From Nocardia grenadensis NBRC 108939 (GTDB lineage: Bacteria > Actinomycetota > Actinomycetes > Mycobacteriales > Mycobacteriaceae): a stretch of 64,000 nucleotides of DNA. This document shows, one piece after another, positions 8,356 through 16,897 of the stretch (position 1 is its first letter; every line of letters begins with the position of its first letter). The translations under genes and the position numbers were made by a program. Under the pieces are notes generated by a model, which was not told the origin of the DNA, ran no database searches, and worked only from the letters and a program-made list of their open reading frames with translations. The stretch is taken from positions 432,171 to 496,170 of the forward strand of contig NZ_BDCJ01000006.1 in NCBI RefSeq assembly GCF_001613445.1, given 5' to 3'.

Positions 8356-8646
8356 ATGCTCTACGACCCCAAATACCTCATCCCGCTCATGGACCAGTTG
8401 GATCACCACCACAAGGCGCTGCAAACCCAGATTCGCCAGCTGGAGACCGCAGCTGACAAAATGATCAAGGTCGCGTGGGAAGACAATGATTCCGCCATAG
8501 GCTTCGCGAACGCGCACAAGAGCTGGGAAGGCGAATTCAGCGACACTGCCGAGATTCTCGAGGCGCTCCGTGACGCCTGCGACCGCGCGCTCGGCAACGC
8601 CCAGCATGCCGACAAGAAGGTCTACGACAGCTTCGCCGGGATGTAG
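8356..8646 (+). CDS. esxA: WXG100-like protein, EsxA (ESAT-6)-like, with WED in place of WXG
   Basis: 96 residues, two helices, same size as ESAT-6. The turn reads VAWEDNDSAIGF: W41 is kept but the Gly two positions on is Asp (D43). The first helix contains an unusual HHH. The C-terminus ends VYDSFAGM. An AAAGGA site precedes the start. It is the natural heterodimer partner of the upstream EsxB-like protein, and a strong bidirectional hairpin closes the transcript 18 bp after its stop. Confidence 0.75.
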   Translation: MLYDPKYLIPLMDQLDHHHKALQTQIRQLETAADKMIKVAWEDNDSAIGFANAHKSWEGEFSDTAEILEALRDACDRALGNAQHADKKVYDSFAGM

Positions 8647-8664
8647 CACCGGCCGGTGTGTTCT

Positions 8665-8707
8665 CCGCCACGGCCCGTTCACGATGTCGGTGAACGGGCC
8701 GTGGCGG
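8665..8707. terminator. Strong bidirectional hairpin between esxA and eccE
   Basis: The inner 16-bp arms GCCACGGCCCGTTCAC (8667-8682) and GTGAACGGGCCGTGGC (8690-8705) are perfectly complementary, and two further C-G pairs extend the stem to 18 bp around a 7-nt loop. It lies between convergent genes, so it can end transcripts from both sides. There is no T-run, as is common in GC-rich actinobacteria. Confidence 0.75.
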
Positions 8708-8712
8708 CATGT

Positions 8713-10440
8713 TCAGTAGGTCGACCCCGGCTCGGCGCCCATAAAACTCATCTCCGCCGGGGTGGCGACCATATGGACGGTGGTCGTCTCCGTCGCGGTC
8801 CGGACGGTGACGAGGTTCGCGGTGTGGAGGTCCTCGACCAGCGTGATGTCACCGGTGAAGTTCCCGATGGCTTCGCTGCCGTGGGGACGTAGCAAGATCA
8901 CGGTCGCGTCGGAGTGATGAGTGGACGGCGGGATACCGTCGTAGACGAATACCGTCGCCGACCGATACGAGCTGGCCTGTTGGGAGGCGGCGGACCAGGA
9001 TGCCAGCGACAGCGCCTGCGGTGACCGGACCCGGTCCACCATGGACCGCCAGGCGTCGTGGCGATTGGTGTGCACCACCACGGTCTCACCCAGCGCGATC
9101 GCGCGCAGAATCACCTGTTTCGCGATGAGCAACTCGCCGACCACCTCCACTCGCCGGACGTATTGGCCGACCAGTGGCAGCGCGACGCCCTGTCCGGACG
9201 AATCGGCACCGATCACCTGCCCGCAGCCGATGATCGGGGTGAAGAGTTCGGCCAGCGAATCCGGTGTACCCAGGTAGCTTTCGATCGGTAGGCCCGGGCC
9301 GGTCGCGCTGATCGGGAGGCGGTCCAACAGCGCACGGCGATGCTTGCCGGCCATCGGTATCAGGCCGGGGACCGCGATGCGTGGCGGTTCCAGCCGGGCG
9401 TCGAATCGGACGACCGCGGAAACCGAGATACTCGCCGGGCCGGCCGTGCTCCGGTCGGTCGGGGCATCATCGGCGCGGCGCAGGCGCAGGGTGACCGTCG
9501 TCGTGAGGCTCGGCGTGGCCCAGACTTCGGCGAGCCCCCGCGGGCCGAGCGCTTCCGGGGTCATGCGATAGCTCGCGAAATGTATTCCGTTGTATTCGAC
9601 GCTCGATGCTGTCTCGTTCAGCTGTGTGAGATCGGCGCCGTGGGTGAGTTGGTCCACAGTGGCGGTGATCTCGGCGGCGGACAGCACGGATACCGTGAGG
9701 TCTCTGGCCGCCAGACGGTTGGCCACGCGCCGGGTGGCGACGATGGCGGATCGCAGTGCTCCGGTGGAGCCGCCGCCGCGTCTGTTCACCGCGGGCGCGT
9801 TGGACAACGGATCCAGGCGTAACACGACCCAGGCTGTTCTATGCGCCACCGCGGGCAGTGGTCCGAGGATCTGTTCGTACACGACCGCCACCGGGCCCGC
9901 GTCCGACGTACGCGATCCGGTATTGATCACATCTATCGAATCCAGGTCGATATCGAATTGGTCGAGGCAGCGCGCGATTTCCGGCAGCGGCACCATATCG
10001 CCGGTATTCAGGCCGTTCGGGCTCAGCAGCGTCACTGTCTGTGGTTGCGCGTCGACGCGCAGCATGGTGAGCAGTCGTCCGCCGTCCCAGCGCATGCCGT
10101 AGCTACCGCCGTCGGGCACCGGTACATCGAACGGCGCGTGGTTCGCCTCGTCCGACGGGCGAAACAACGCATACCGGCGGAATGCGAATGCTTCACCGAG
10201 GAGAGCGGCCAGGCATATGCCCCGCAGGGGCACGAGCATAACCGCCACGACGAGTACGCCGGAGGCGACAGCGGCATAGACCGGCGCGCCGAAAGCGATA
10301 ATGATCAGCGCGATCGCGCAGGCAAACAGCAGCACGGGAATCACACGGCGCAACGGAAGCGCCCGGAACAACCAATACTGAGGTGAACTCAGCGGTGGGG
10401 CCGAAACCCGTGCGGCCGGCTCGGCTGTCGTTGTCGCCAT
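8713..10440 (-). CDS. eccE: ESX membrane component EccE (expanded locus)
   Basis: 575 residues. Two membrane helices near the N-terminus (about 33-50 and 53-72: VIPVLLFACAIALIIIAFG, then a Val/Leu-rich segment) are followed by a large soluble domain, the EccE layout. EccE sits on the periphery of the EccB-C-D-E core complex. The start at 10440 has a GAGGAT site. It is divergent from eccB across a short shared region, the same arrangement as the second ESX locus at 34006-37253. Weakly conserved family, so the call leans on topology and position as well as on sequence (GSRTSDAGPVAVVYEQILGP-type core). Confidence 0.85.
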   Translation of the reverse strand: MATTTAEPAARVSAPPLSSPQYWLFRALPLRRVIPVLLFACAIALIIIAFGAPVYAAVASGVLVVAVMLVPLRGICLAALLGEAFAFRRYALFRPSDEANHAPFDVPVPDGGSYGMRWDGGRLLTMLRVDAQPQTVTLLSPNGLNTGDMVPLPEIARCLDQFDIDLDSIDVINTGSRTSDAGPVAVVYEQILGPLPAVAHRTAWVVLRLDPLSNAPAVNRRGGGSTGALRSAIVATRRVANRLAARDLTVSVLSAAEITATVDQLTHGADLTQLNETASSVEYNGIHFASYRMTPEALGPRGLAEVWATPSLTTTVTLRLRRADDAPTDRSTAGPASISVSAVVRFDARLEPPRIAVPGLIPMAGKHRRALLDRLPISATGPGLPIESYLGTPDSLAELFTPIIGCGQVIGADSSGQGVALPLVGQYVRRVEVVGELLIAKQVILRAIALGETVVVHTNRHDAWRSMVDRVRSPQALSLASWSAASQQASSYRSATVFVYDGIPPSTHHSDATVILLRPHGSEAIGNFTGDITLVEDLHTANLVTVRTATETTTVHMVATPAEMSFMGAEPGSTY

Positions 10441-10566
10441 ATCCTCATCATGGACTGATCTTCTATCGCTTCGCTACTGTAGTCGCGTGCGGCGGTGACC
10501 ATGTTCGTGAATACGAGCGCCGAACGCCGACGCCACTTCTATATCCATGTCTTGTTCGGAGGTTTC
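10441..10566. promoter_or_regulatory. Divergent eccE/eccB control region (expanded locus)
   Basis: The 126 bp between the two divergent starts must hold promoters for both. A TACTGTAG element near 10475 contains a TANNNT-type -10 (TACTGT). No convincing -35 accompanies it. The eccB GTG at 10567 has GGAGG four bases upstream (10558-10562). Confidence 0.35.
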
Positions 10567-12012
10567 GTGCCGGCCCAGTTGACAACGCGTGCCCAGGTCA
10601 ACGGGTACCGGTTTCTGCTGCGTCGCTACGAGCACGCGATGGTGCGGCGGGACGTGCGCATGCTCCACGATCCGATGCGATCGCAATCCCGCTCGTTCAT
10701 CGTGGGTGCGGTACTCGGAATCCTGGTCATCGCGGGAGCGGCGATCATGTCGTTCCTGCGACCACAGGGCGCGATCGGCGACTCGAAGATCGTGATGGCC
10801 AAAGAGACCGGTGCGCTGTACGCCATCGTCGACAACACGATGTATCCCGCGCTGAACCTGGCCTCGGCCCGGCTGATCACCCAGAGCAGCGAAGCGCCGG
10901 TCTCGGTGAAGGAATCCAAACTCGGTGATATGGCGCGCGGTCCGCTGGTCGGTATCCCCGGCGCGCCCGCGACGCTGCCCGGCTCGTCGGCCGGGGACCG
11001 GTCGTCATGGACGCTGTGTGACACCGTCGCGCTGTCCGCCGCGGGCAGCGCGGTCGAATCGACGGGGGCGGCGTCCGCAGTGCTCGCGGGCTCCCTGGCC
11101 ACCGACACCGACGCCGCGGCGCGGCCGCTGGCTTCGGCGAAAGCGCTGCTGGTGGTCCGCGACGGCAAAACGTTCCTGTTGTTCGACGGTAAGCGGGCGG
11201 AAGTGGATCCCGCCAATTCGGTGATGGCTCAATCACTCGCACTACACGACCATCGGCCGCGGCCGATCAGCACGGGGCTGCTGAATTCGGCGGTCCAGGT
11301 GCCGGCCTTGAATCCGCCGCAGATCGAGCGCATCGGCGAAGCCGGGCCCGGCCGGTTGTCCGATGTGCCGGTCGGCGGTGTAGTCCGGGTGCGCGGGGTG
11401 GATGCCGACGAGCTGTACGTGGTACTGGCCGACGGTGTGCAGCGTGTATCCCCGTTCGCCGCCCAGGTGATCCGTAACGCGAATTCACAGGGCATGACCG
11501 AGATCACCACTGTCCCGCCGGACCGGTTGATCGGGATCCCGGTGCTGACCACACTCGCGGTCGAGCACTTCCCCCGGGAAACCCCCCAGATCGAAACGGC
11601 CGAGGAATCGCCGGTGGGTTGCATATCGTGGACCGGGGACGCCGAGACGTCGACGGTGACGATGCTCGCGGGCCGTGAACTGCCGTTGTCGGAATCATCC
11701 ACACCGGTCGAACTCGCCACCGCGGACGGCACGGGTGATCGTTTGGACGGCTCCTATATCGCGCCGGGTACCGGCGAGTTCGTTCAGGCAGCGGCCATGG
11801 ACTCGGGCAGCGCGCGCCGGGGCAGCCTCTTCTACATAGCCGACAACGGTATTCGCTACGGCATCCCCGATGCCCGGACGGCCGCCATCCTGGGCTTGGA
11901 GGAAAAGCCACGACCTGCGCCGTGGCCGATCATCGGTCAGCTCGTACCCGGCCCGACGCTCTCGGCCGGGGAGGCTCTGGTGAGCCATGACACGCTACCG
12001 ATGGGGCACTGA
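10567..12012 (+). CDS. eccB: ESX membrane component EccB (expanded locus)
   Basis: 481 residues from a GTG at 10567, chosen because GGAGG precedes it and because the product then begins PAQLTTRAQVNGYRFLLRR, the usual EccB opening; the frame is open further upstream to 10495. A single membrane helix (about residues 43-65) follows the cytosolic RRDVRMLHDPMRSQ segment. The rest is periplasmic, with the repeated EccB folds around a central core and cysteines (CDTVAL, GCISW) that probably form the family disulfide. EccB anchors the channel on the periplasmic side. It is convergent with eccA. Confidence 0.9.
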   Translation: MPAQLTTRAQVNGYRFLLRRYEHAMVRRDVRMLHDPMRSQSRSFIVGAVLGILVIAGAAIMSFLRPQGAIGDSKIVMAKETGALYAIVDNTMYPALNLASARLITQSSEAPVSVKESKLGDMARGPLVGIPGAPATLPGSSAGDRSSWTLCDTVALSAAGSAVESTGAASAVLAGSLATDTDAAARPLASAKALLVVRDGKTFLLFDGKRAEVDPANSVMAQSLALHDHRPRPISTGLLNSAVQVPALNPPQIERIGEAGPGRLSDVPVGGVVRVRGVDADELYVVLADGVQRVSPFAAQVIRNANSQGMTEITTVPPDRLIGIPVLTTLAVEHFPRETPQIETAEESPVGCISWTGDAETSTVTMLAGRELPLSESSTPVELATADGTGDRLDGSYIAPGTGEFVQAAAMDSGSARRGSLFYIADNGIRYGIPDARTAAILGLEEKPRPAPWPIIGQLVPGPTLSAGEALVSHDTLPMGH

Positions 12013-12027
12013 TCGGCCTCTGTCGTA

Positions 12028-12052
12028 GCGTGAATGATCTATCCCTTCACGC
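12028..12052. terminator. Small hairpin between convergent eccB and eccA
   Basis: GCGTGAA (12028-12034) and TTCACGC (12046-12052) pair across an 11-nt loop in the 42-bp gap between the two convergent stops. Seven base pairs only, no T-run. Confidence 0.4.
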
Positions 12053-12054
12053 AT

Positions 12055-13872
12055 TCAGCGCAATGTGGACAGGACGCTGGACAGCGCATTGCGCATATCA
12101 TCGGCTTCGATGCGCATGAGTACCGATTCGTTGATATCGGTGAGGTCGAGGTTCTCGTCGTTGGCAAGCCGGAACTCACGTTCTTCTTCGGCCGTCTCGA
12201 TCATATTCCGGATGAAGCGCCCGTTACCGGCCAAGTCGATACCGCGGCGCGGTTGGCCGTTCTGGTCGGTGCTCTCCTTGTCGTAGAGCTCCGCGCAGGC
12301 CTCGACGAGGAGGGCCAATGCCTCGTCGGTGATTTCCGAATCCCGTTTCCGGGCGATGAACTGCCCGATCTCACCGAGTTCGACCGGCGTGTAGGAATCG
12401 AACTTGACCCGTTTCGCGAACCGGGAGGCAAGACCGTCGTTGGCGGCGAGCAGCCGATCGATTTCGCCGTCGTAACCGGCGATGATGACCACCAGCCGGT
12501 CACGATCATCTTCCATCCGGGCGAGCAGGGTGTCCACCGCCTCGCGCCCGAACGCGTCCCCGCCCTGTAGCCCGGACTGGATCAAGGTGTACGCCTCGTC
12601 GATGAACAGCACGCCGTCCATGGCGCTGTCGATCAGATTGGAGGTCTTGATCGCGGTACTGCCCAGATGCTGACCGACGAAATCGGCGCGTTTCGCCTCG
12701 ACAAGCGAGTCCGTCTTCAGCAGACCGAGCCCGCAATAGATCTTGGCCACCACCCGGGCGACGGTGGTCTTACCGGTGCCGGGTGGGCCCGTGAAGGCCA
12801 GATGCTGCCCGCGCGGCGCGCTGGCCATGCCCTTCTCCGCGCGTATCTTCGCCAATTGCGCGGTGGCCTGTAGTTTGGCGACCTGGGTCTTGACCGCGGC
12901 AAGTCCGATCTGCGCGTCGAGTTCGGCCCGTGCGTCCGCGAGGATCAGCTTGGCTTTGTCGTCGCGCTCCTCACGGCCCATCTGCTCGACAGAAGGAGCC
13001 GAGGAAGGGTCCCAGCGATCGGTGCGTGCATCGATCTGCTCCTGGGTGGTGACCGTGAGGCGGTACTTACGGTCGCGCATGGCGTTGGTGTTGGCCTCGA
13101 AATCCGGTGCCTCCGAGTACACCTTCTCGAAAATGGCCTGCGCCTCGGATTCTTTGCCGGTCTCACGCAGACACAGGCCGCGGCAGAAACGGGCCGTGAG
13201 CGCGGCCGCCGGGATCGGGCCGTGCTCGGCCTGTTCCATCCGGCGGATGGCCTCGCCGAACAACCCCAACTGCGCACATGCCGTACCGACCATCACGTGC
13301 GCCGCCGCGGCCATAAAGGGATCGTCCCATTCGGCGGAGCCCGCGAGTACCGTCATCACATCGGACCAGCGCTGGGTCTGGTAGTGCAGCGTCGCACGGA
13401 CATAGGCGCAGATACGGTCGTCGATTTCGCGCTCGGGGTGCGAGAGTTGAGTTCTGCGATGCTCGGCGAGTTCGTCGAGTACCCGCTCGGCCTCGTCGTA
13501 GTCACCTTCGCCGATCAGTGCGGACGCCTGGGCCAACCAGATCTCGGTATAACTCGCCAGCGGATAGTCGATGTACTGGCCGATGACGAAGCGACCCGCC
13601 ATTTCACGGGGCTGCAATCCGAGGCGGCGTTGTTCCCGGAACAGGGAAGTCGAACTCGTTTTGTACAAGTTGAACAAGACCTCGCTGGTTACCTCACCCG
13701 CCGCGGCACGGCCCAGCCAGGCGTCGCACATATCGGGATCCCACTCGGTCGCCCGAGTGAATGCCAATTTGGCATAGTCCAGGTCTCGGGCGGATTCCTG
13801 GCCCTCGACGGAGAGGCCCAACGACAATACGCCGGCATCGAAGGCGCGTTGTGCTTGGCGGTTGCCGGTCAT
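12055..13872 (-). CDS. eccA: ESX AAA+ ATPase EccA
   Basis: 605 residues from ATG at 13872, where the product begins TGNRQAQRAFDAGVLSLG, the usual EccA opening; the frame is open to 14205 but that part overlaps eccD and lacks homology. Residues 1-280 are TPR-like helices. The CbxX/CfqX-type AAA+ module follows, with Walker A GPPGTGKTT at about 361-369, Walker B GVLFIDEAYTL and sensor-type GNGRFIRNM. EccA is cytosolic and is thought to use ATP to release EspG from PE/PPE cargo. The ESX-4 locus in this window has no eccA, matching its lack of EspG and PE/PPE genes. Confidence 0.93.
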   Translation of the reverse strand: MTGNRQAQRAFDAGVLSLGLSVEGQESARDLDYAKLAFTRATEWDPDMCDAWLGRAAAGEVTSEVLFNLYKTSSTSLFREQRRLGLQPREMAGRFVIGQYIDYPLASYTEIWLAQASALIGEGDYDEAERVLDELAEHRRTQLSHPEREIDDRICAYVRATLHYQTQRWSDVMTVLAGSAEWDDPFMAAAAHVMVGTACAQLGLFGEAIRRMEQAEHGPIPAAALTARFCRGLCLRETGKESEAQAIFEKVYSEAPDFEANTNAMRDRKYRLTVTTQEQIDARTDRWDPSSAPSVEQMGREERDDKAKLILADARAELDAQIGLAAVKTQVAKLQATAQLAKIRAEKGMASAPRGQHLAFTGPPGTGKTTVARVVAKIYCGLGLLKTDSLVEAKRADFVGQHLGSTAIKTSNLIDSAMDGVLFIDEAYTLIQSGLQGGDAFGREAVDTLLARMEDDRDRLVVIIAGYDGEIDRLLAANDGLASRFAKRVKFDSYTPVELGEIGQFIARKRDSEITDEALALLVEACAELYDKESTDQNGQPRRGIDLAGNGRFIRNMIETAEEEREFRLANDENLDLTDINESVLMRIEADDMRNALSSVLSTLR

Positions 13873-13995
13873 GTAGGTAAGCCCCCATAGGCCACGAAAA
13901 CTGCGGGTTCTCATCGAGCATACCGGCTGGGGTGGGTATAGATTGAGCGCGTCATCAAGTTCGACAGCGTGAACGTGTAGGGAGTCAGTCAGCTC
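13873..13995. promoter_or_regulatory. Divergent eccA/eccD control region
   Basis: The 123 bp between the eccA and eccD starts. The eccD side carries GGGAG at 13980-13984 before the GTG, and the eccA side has a G-run about 9 bases before its ATG. TATAGATTG near 13936 is the most AT-rich spot and a possible -10. No operator recognised. Confidence 0.3.
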
Positions 13996-15471
13996 GTGAG
14001 CGAGTCGTCGACCAGCGGCGTGCAGGCGGCTGATCCTGATCTGTGTCGAGTCTCGGTGATCGGTGGGAATACCCAGCTGGACCTGGGATTGCCTGCCACG
14101 ATCCCGATCGCGTCCTTTATCGCGGACATCGTCGATCTCATCGAATCGCGAACCCCGGATCTCACCGAACACGAAGGCGGTGGGGCGCCCCCGCGGACCA
14201 CACACTGGACACTGGCCAGAATCGGCCGGGACCCCATCTCACCGAACCAGACCTTGACCGACGCCGAGGTCTTCGATGGTGAACTGCTCGTACTACGTTC
14301 GGTGACCGCCAAGGAATCACCCGCGCTGTTCGACGATGTCATCGATGCGGTGTCGCGGTTGACCGCCGCGTCGTTTCGTAGTTGGACACCGGGCGCGGCA
14401 CGCTGGATGGGTGTGGTCACCGCCTTGGGCGGACTGCTCGCGGCGCTCGGATTGCTGATGACCGCGAAGCAGAACGGTGCAAGCATCTACCTCGGCTTCA
14501 TCACCGTGGGTACCGGACTCGCGGCCATGGCCGCGGCGGTGATCGCGGTCCGCAAGTACGGCGCCCTACTCGTCGCGGTGATGCTCTCGCTGTACACGCT
14601 GCTGTCGGGCGCCGCCGCGGCGGCGCTGTTCGTCCCGGGTGATCCCGGGAGTCCGCACCTCCTGCTGGGCTGCGTAACCGCCCTGGTGATCACCCTGGTG
14701 GCATACAGCGTCACCGGGGTCGGCGCCATGATGTGCGCGGTGGTCGTCACCGTCGCGGTGTGCGGCGGGTTCGCGGCCTTCGTCCGAATGGTGTGGGATA
14801 TCGAGACACCGAAGATCGCCGCGGGTGCCCTGGTCGTAGCGTTGATCGTGATCACCATGGCGCCACGGATAGCGGTGGCGGCCGCGCGTCTTCCGGTGCC
14901 CCCGGTGCCGACCGCGGGCGGTGCGATCGACCCGGCCGATCACGAGCCGCGACCGACAATCGAGGATATCGGCGCCATCGGCGCCACCGCGCTGCCGTCG
15001 GCAGCCGGACTGGAGCGCCGGGCGACCGCCGCGAACCACTATCAGTCCGGTCTGCTGCTGGGCAGTGTCGTCACGTCGGTCCTCGGCGCGGTACTCGCGG
15101 CCGATCCGCTGGGCGCGGCGCGCTGGCAGGGCATCGCGCTCGCGGTCGTGATCGGGCTGATCCTGTGCCTGCGTGGACGATCGTTCGCGGATCTGCTCCA
15201 GGCGAGCATCTTGATCGGGGGCGGTGCGACAACATTGGTCGCCGTCTCGGTCGCTGTCGGGCTCGGACCGGCCGCCACCCCGGTGTCGGCGGCCTGCCTG
15301 CTGCTCGGCCTGTCTGTCGCGATGCTGTACTTCGGTGTGATCGCACCGCATATAGAGATGTCGCCGGTGGTACGCAGACTGGGTGAGATCCTCGAATATC
15401 TCCTGATCGTCACCATCATCCCGCTGGTGTTGTGGATCATGGACCTCTATTCCGCCGCAAGAAATCTATGA
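13996..15471 (+). CDS. eccD: ESX membrane component EccD (expanded locus)
   Basis: 491 residues from GTG. A ubiquitin-like (YukD) domain occupies about 1-100 (RVSVIGGNTQLDLGLPATIP; LARIGRDPISPNQTL). About eleven membrane helices follow from residue 135 to the end, including PGAARWMGVVTALGGLLAAL. EccD dimers form the wall of the inner-membrane pore next to EccC. mycP begins 13 bp after its stop, so eccD-mycP-eccC form one operon. Confidence 0.92.
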   Translation: MSESSTSGVQAADPDLCRVSVIGGNTQLDLGLPATIPIASFIADIVDLIESRTPDLTEHEGGGAPPRTTHWTLARIGRDPISPNQTLTDAEVFDGELLVLRSVTAKESPALFDDVIDAVSRLTAASFRSWTPGAARWMGVVTALGGLLAALGLLMTAKQNGASIYLGFITVGTGLAAMAAAVIAVRKYGALLVAVMLSLYTLLSGAAAAALFVPGDPGSPHLLLGCVTALVITLVAYSVTGVGAMMCAVVVTVAVCGGFAAFVRMVWDIETPKIAAGALVVALIVITMAPRIAVAAARLPVPPVPTAGGAIDPADHEPRPTIEDIGAIGATALPSAAGLERRATAANHYQSGLLLGSVVTSVLGAVLAADPLGAARWQGIALAVVIGLILCLRGRSFADLLQASILIGGGATTLVAVSVAVGLGPAATPVSAACLLLGLSVAMLYFGVIAPHIEMSPVVRRLGEILEYLLIVTIIPLVLWIMDLYSAARNL

Positions 15472-15484
15472 CCGAGGCGAATTG

Positions 15485-16894
15485 ATGAGCACTTCGTCGC
15501 GGCTGGCCGGGGTGGCGCTGATGGTCGGTCTCAGCACGATCGGGTTGCCCGCGCCCGCCTCCGCCGTCGCACCGCCCGGTATCGACGAGGGGGCCCTGGG
15601 CGCCGCGATGGCCATCGCGGCAGCGGCAGGGCCGCTCGAACCGACCGAACAGCGATCGGTCTGCGCCGAACCGACTCTCGCCGGTGCCCCACCCCGGGAC
15701 CCGCCACCGTCGCAACGCCTCCTCGACCTGCCCGCGGCCTGGCAGTTCAGCCGAGGCGGGGGACAGAAGGTCGCGGTGATAGACACGGGGGTCAACAGGC
15801 ATCCACGTCTGCCCGCCCTGCAGCCGGGCGGCGATTTCGTGTCGAATAGCGACGGTACTGCCGACTGCGATGGTCACGGCACCCTGGTCGCCGGTGTCAT
15901 CGCCGCCGCGCCGAGTCCCGATGACGGATTCGCCGGAGTGGCCCCCGATGCGCAGATCCTGGCGATCCGCCAGCTCAGCCTGGCCTACGAAGCGAAGGAC
16001 CGGCCCGGCGGCGACGTCGCGGGCCAGATCACTACGGCCGGGTACGGCACTGTGGCGACTCTGGCCGCGGCGGTTGTCCGTGCCGTCGACACGGGTGCCA
16101 CCGTGATCAATATCTCCGAGGTCGCCTGCGCGCCGTCCGGGGCCGCTCCCGCCGACGCGGCGCTCGGCGCCGCCGTGAAATACGCCTACGACCGAAATGT
16201 GGTCGTGGTGGCTGCCGCCGGCAACGTGCAGCAGGGTGGGGCCTGCGAGCAGAACGAGGGTACGGACTGGGGTGCGGTGCGGACCGTGGTGAGTCCCGCC
16301 TGGTTCAGCCCGTATGTGCTCTCGGTCGCGTCGGTGGACGCCGATGGAAGGCCCTCGCCTTTCTCTATGCACGGCCCCTGGGTCGGCGTCGCCGCACCAG
16401 GCCACGGCATCGTCTCGCTGGACAGCAGGCCGGGCGGCACCGGTGTCGTCGATTCCGTGCAGACCGGCGAGGGCGTCGGGTCCATCGATGGGACAAGCTT
16501 CTCCTGTGCCTATGTCTCCGGGCTCGCCGCATTGGTGCGTGCCAGATTCCCCGAGCTCTCGGCTCAGCAGGTGATGGACCGGATCACCCGCACGGCGATG
16601 CAACCCGGGTCCGGTCGAGACGACCGGATCGGTGCGGGACTGATCGACCCGCTCGCCGCGCTCACGGCGCAGTTGCCCGCGCAGCCGATCGGTACGGGAG
16701 CCGATGTGCCGCGAGCGCTGCCCGCGCCGGCGCCCGCGCCGTATGTCGATCCGCTACCGCGCACAGTGGCGACCGTCGGCACGCTTACCTTGCTCTCCCT
16801 GCTGGGAGTCGGATACGCGTTGTCCGTCCCGTTCCGCAGACAACGCGGCAGCGCCGATCCAGCGGCGGACACCGGAGCCGGAGAAGGGCTGTAG
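15485..16894 (+). CDS. mycP: Mycosin MycP, ESX subtilisin-like protease (expanded locus)
   Basis: 469 residues. The N-terminal signal sequence (LAGVALMVGLSTIGLPAPASA) is followed by a mature subtilase domain. The triad is visible: D100 in VAVIDTGVNRHP, H131 in DCDGHGTLVAG, and S338 in GTSFSCAYVSG. A Pro-rich linker and a single membrane helix (VATVGTLTLLSLLGVGYAL) at about 425-445 anchor it in the membrane, active site outside. MycP stabilises the ESX complex and processes some substrates. ATG at 15485 is preferred over the TTG immediately before it. Confidence 0.94.
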   Translation: MSTSSRLAGVALMVGLSTIGLPAPASAVAPPGIDEGALGAAMAIAAAAGPLEPTEQRSVCAEPTLAGAPPRDPPPSQRLLDLPAAWQFSRGGGQKVAVIDTGVNRHPRLPALQPGGDFVSNSDGTADCDGHGTLVAGVIAAAPSPDDGFAGVAPDAQILAIRQLSLAYEAKDRPGGDVAGQITTAGYGTVATLAAAVVRAVDTGATVINISEVACAPSGAAPADAALGAAVKYAYDRNVVVVAAAGNVQQGGACEQNEGTDWGAVRTVVSPAWFSPYVLSVASVDADGRPSPFSMHGPWVGVAAPGHGIVSLDSRPGGTGVVDSVQTGEGVGSIDGTSFSCAYVSGLAALVRARFPELSAQQVMDRITRTAMQPGSGRDDRIGAGLIDPLAALTAQLPAQPIGTGADVPRALPAPAPAPYVDPLPRTVATVGTLTLLSLLGVGYALSVPFRRQRGSADPAADTGAGEGL

Positions 16895-16897
16895 GAC

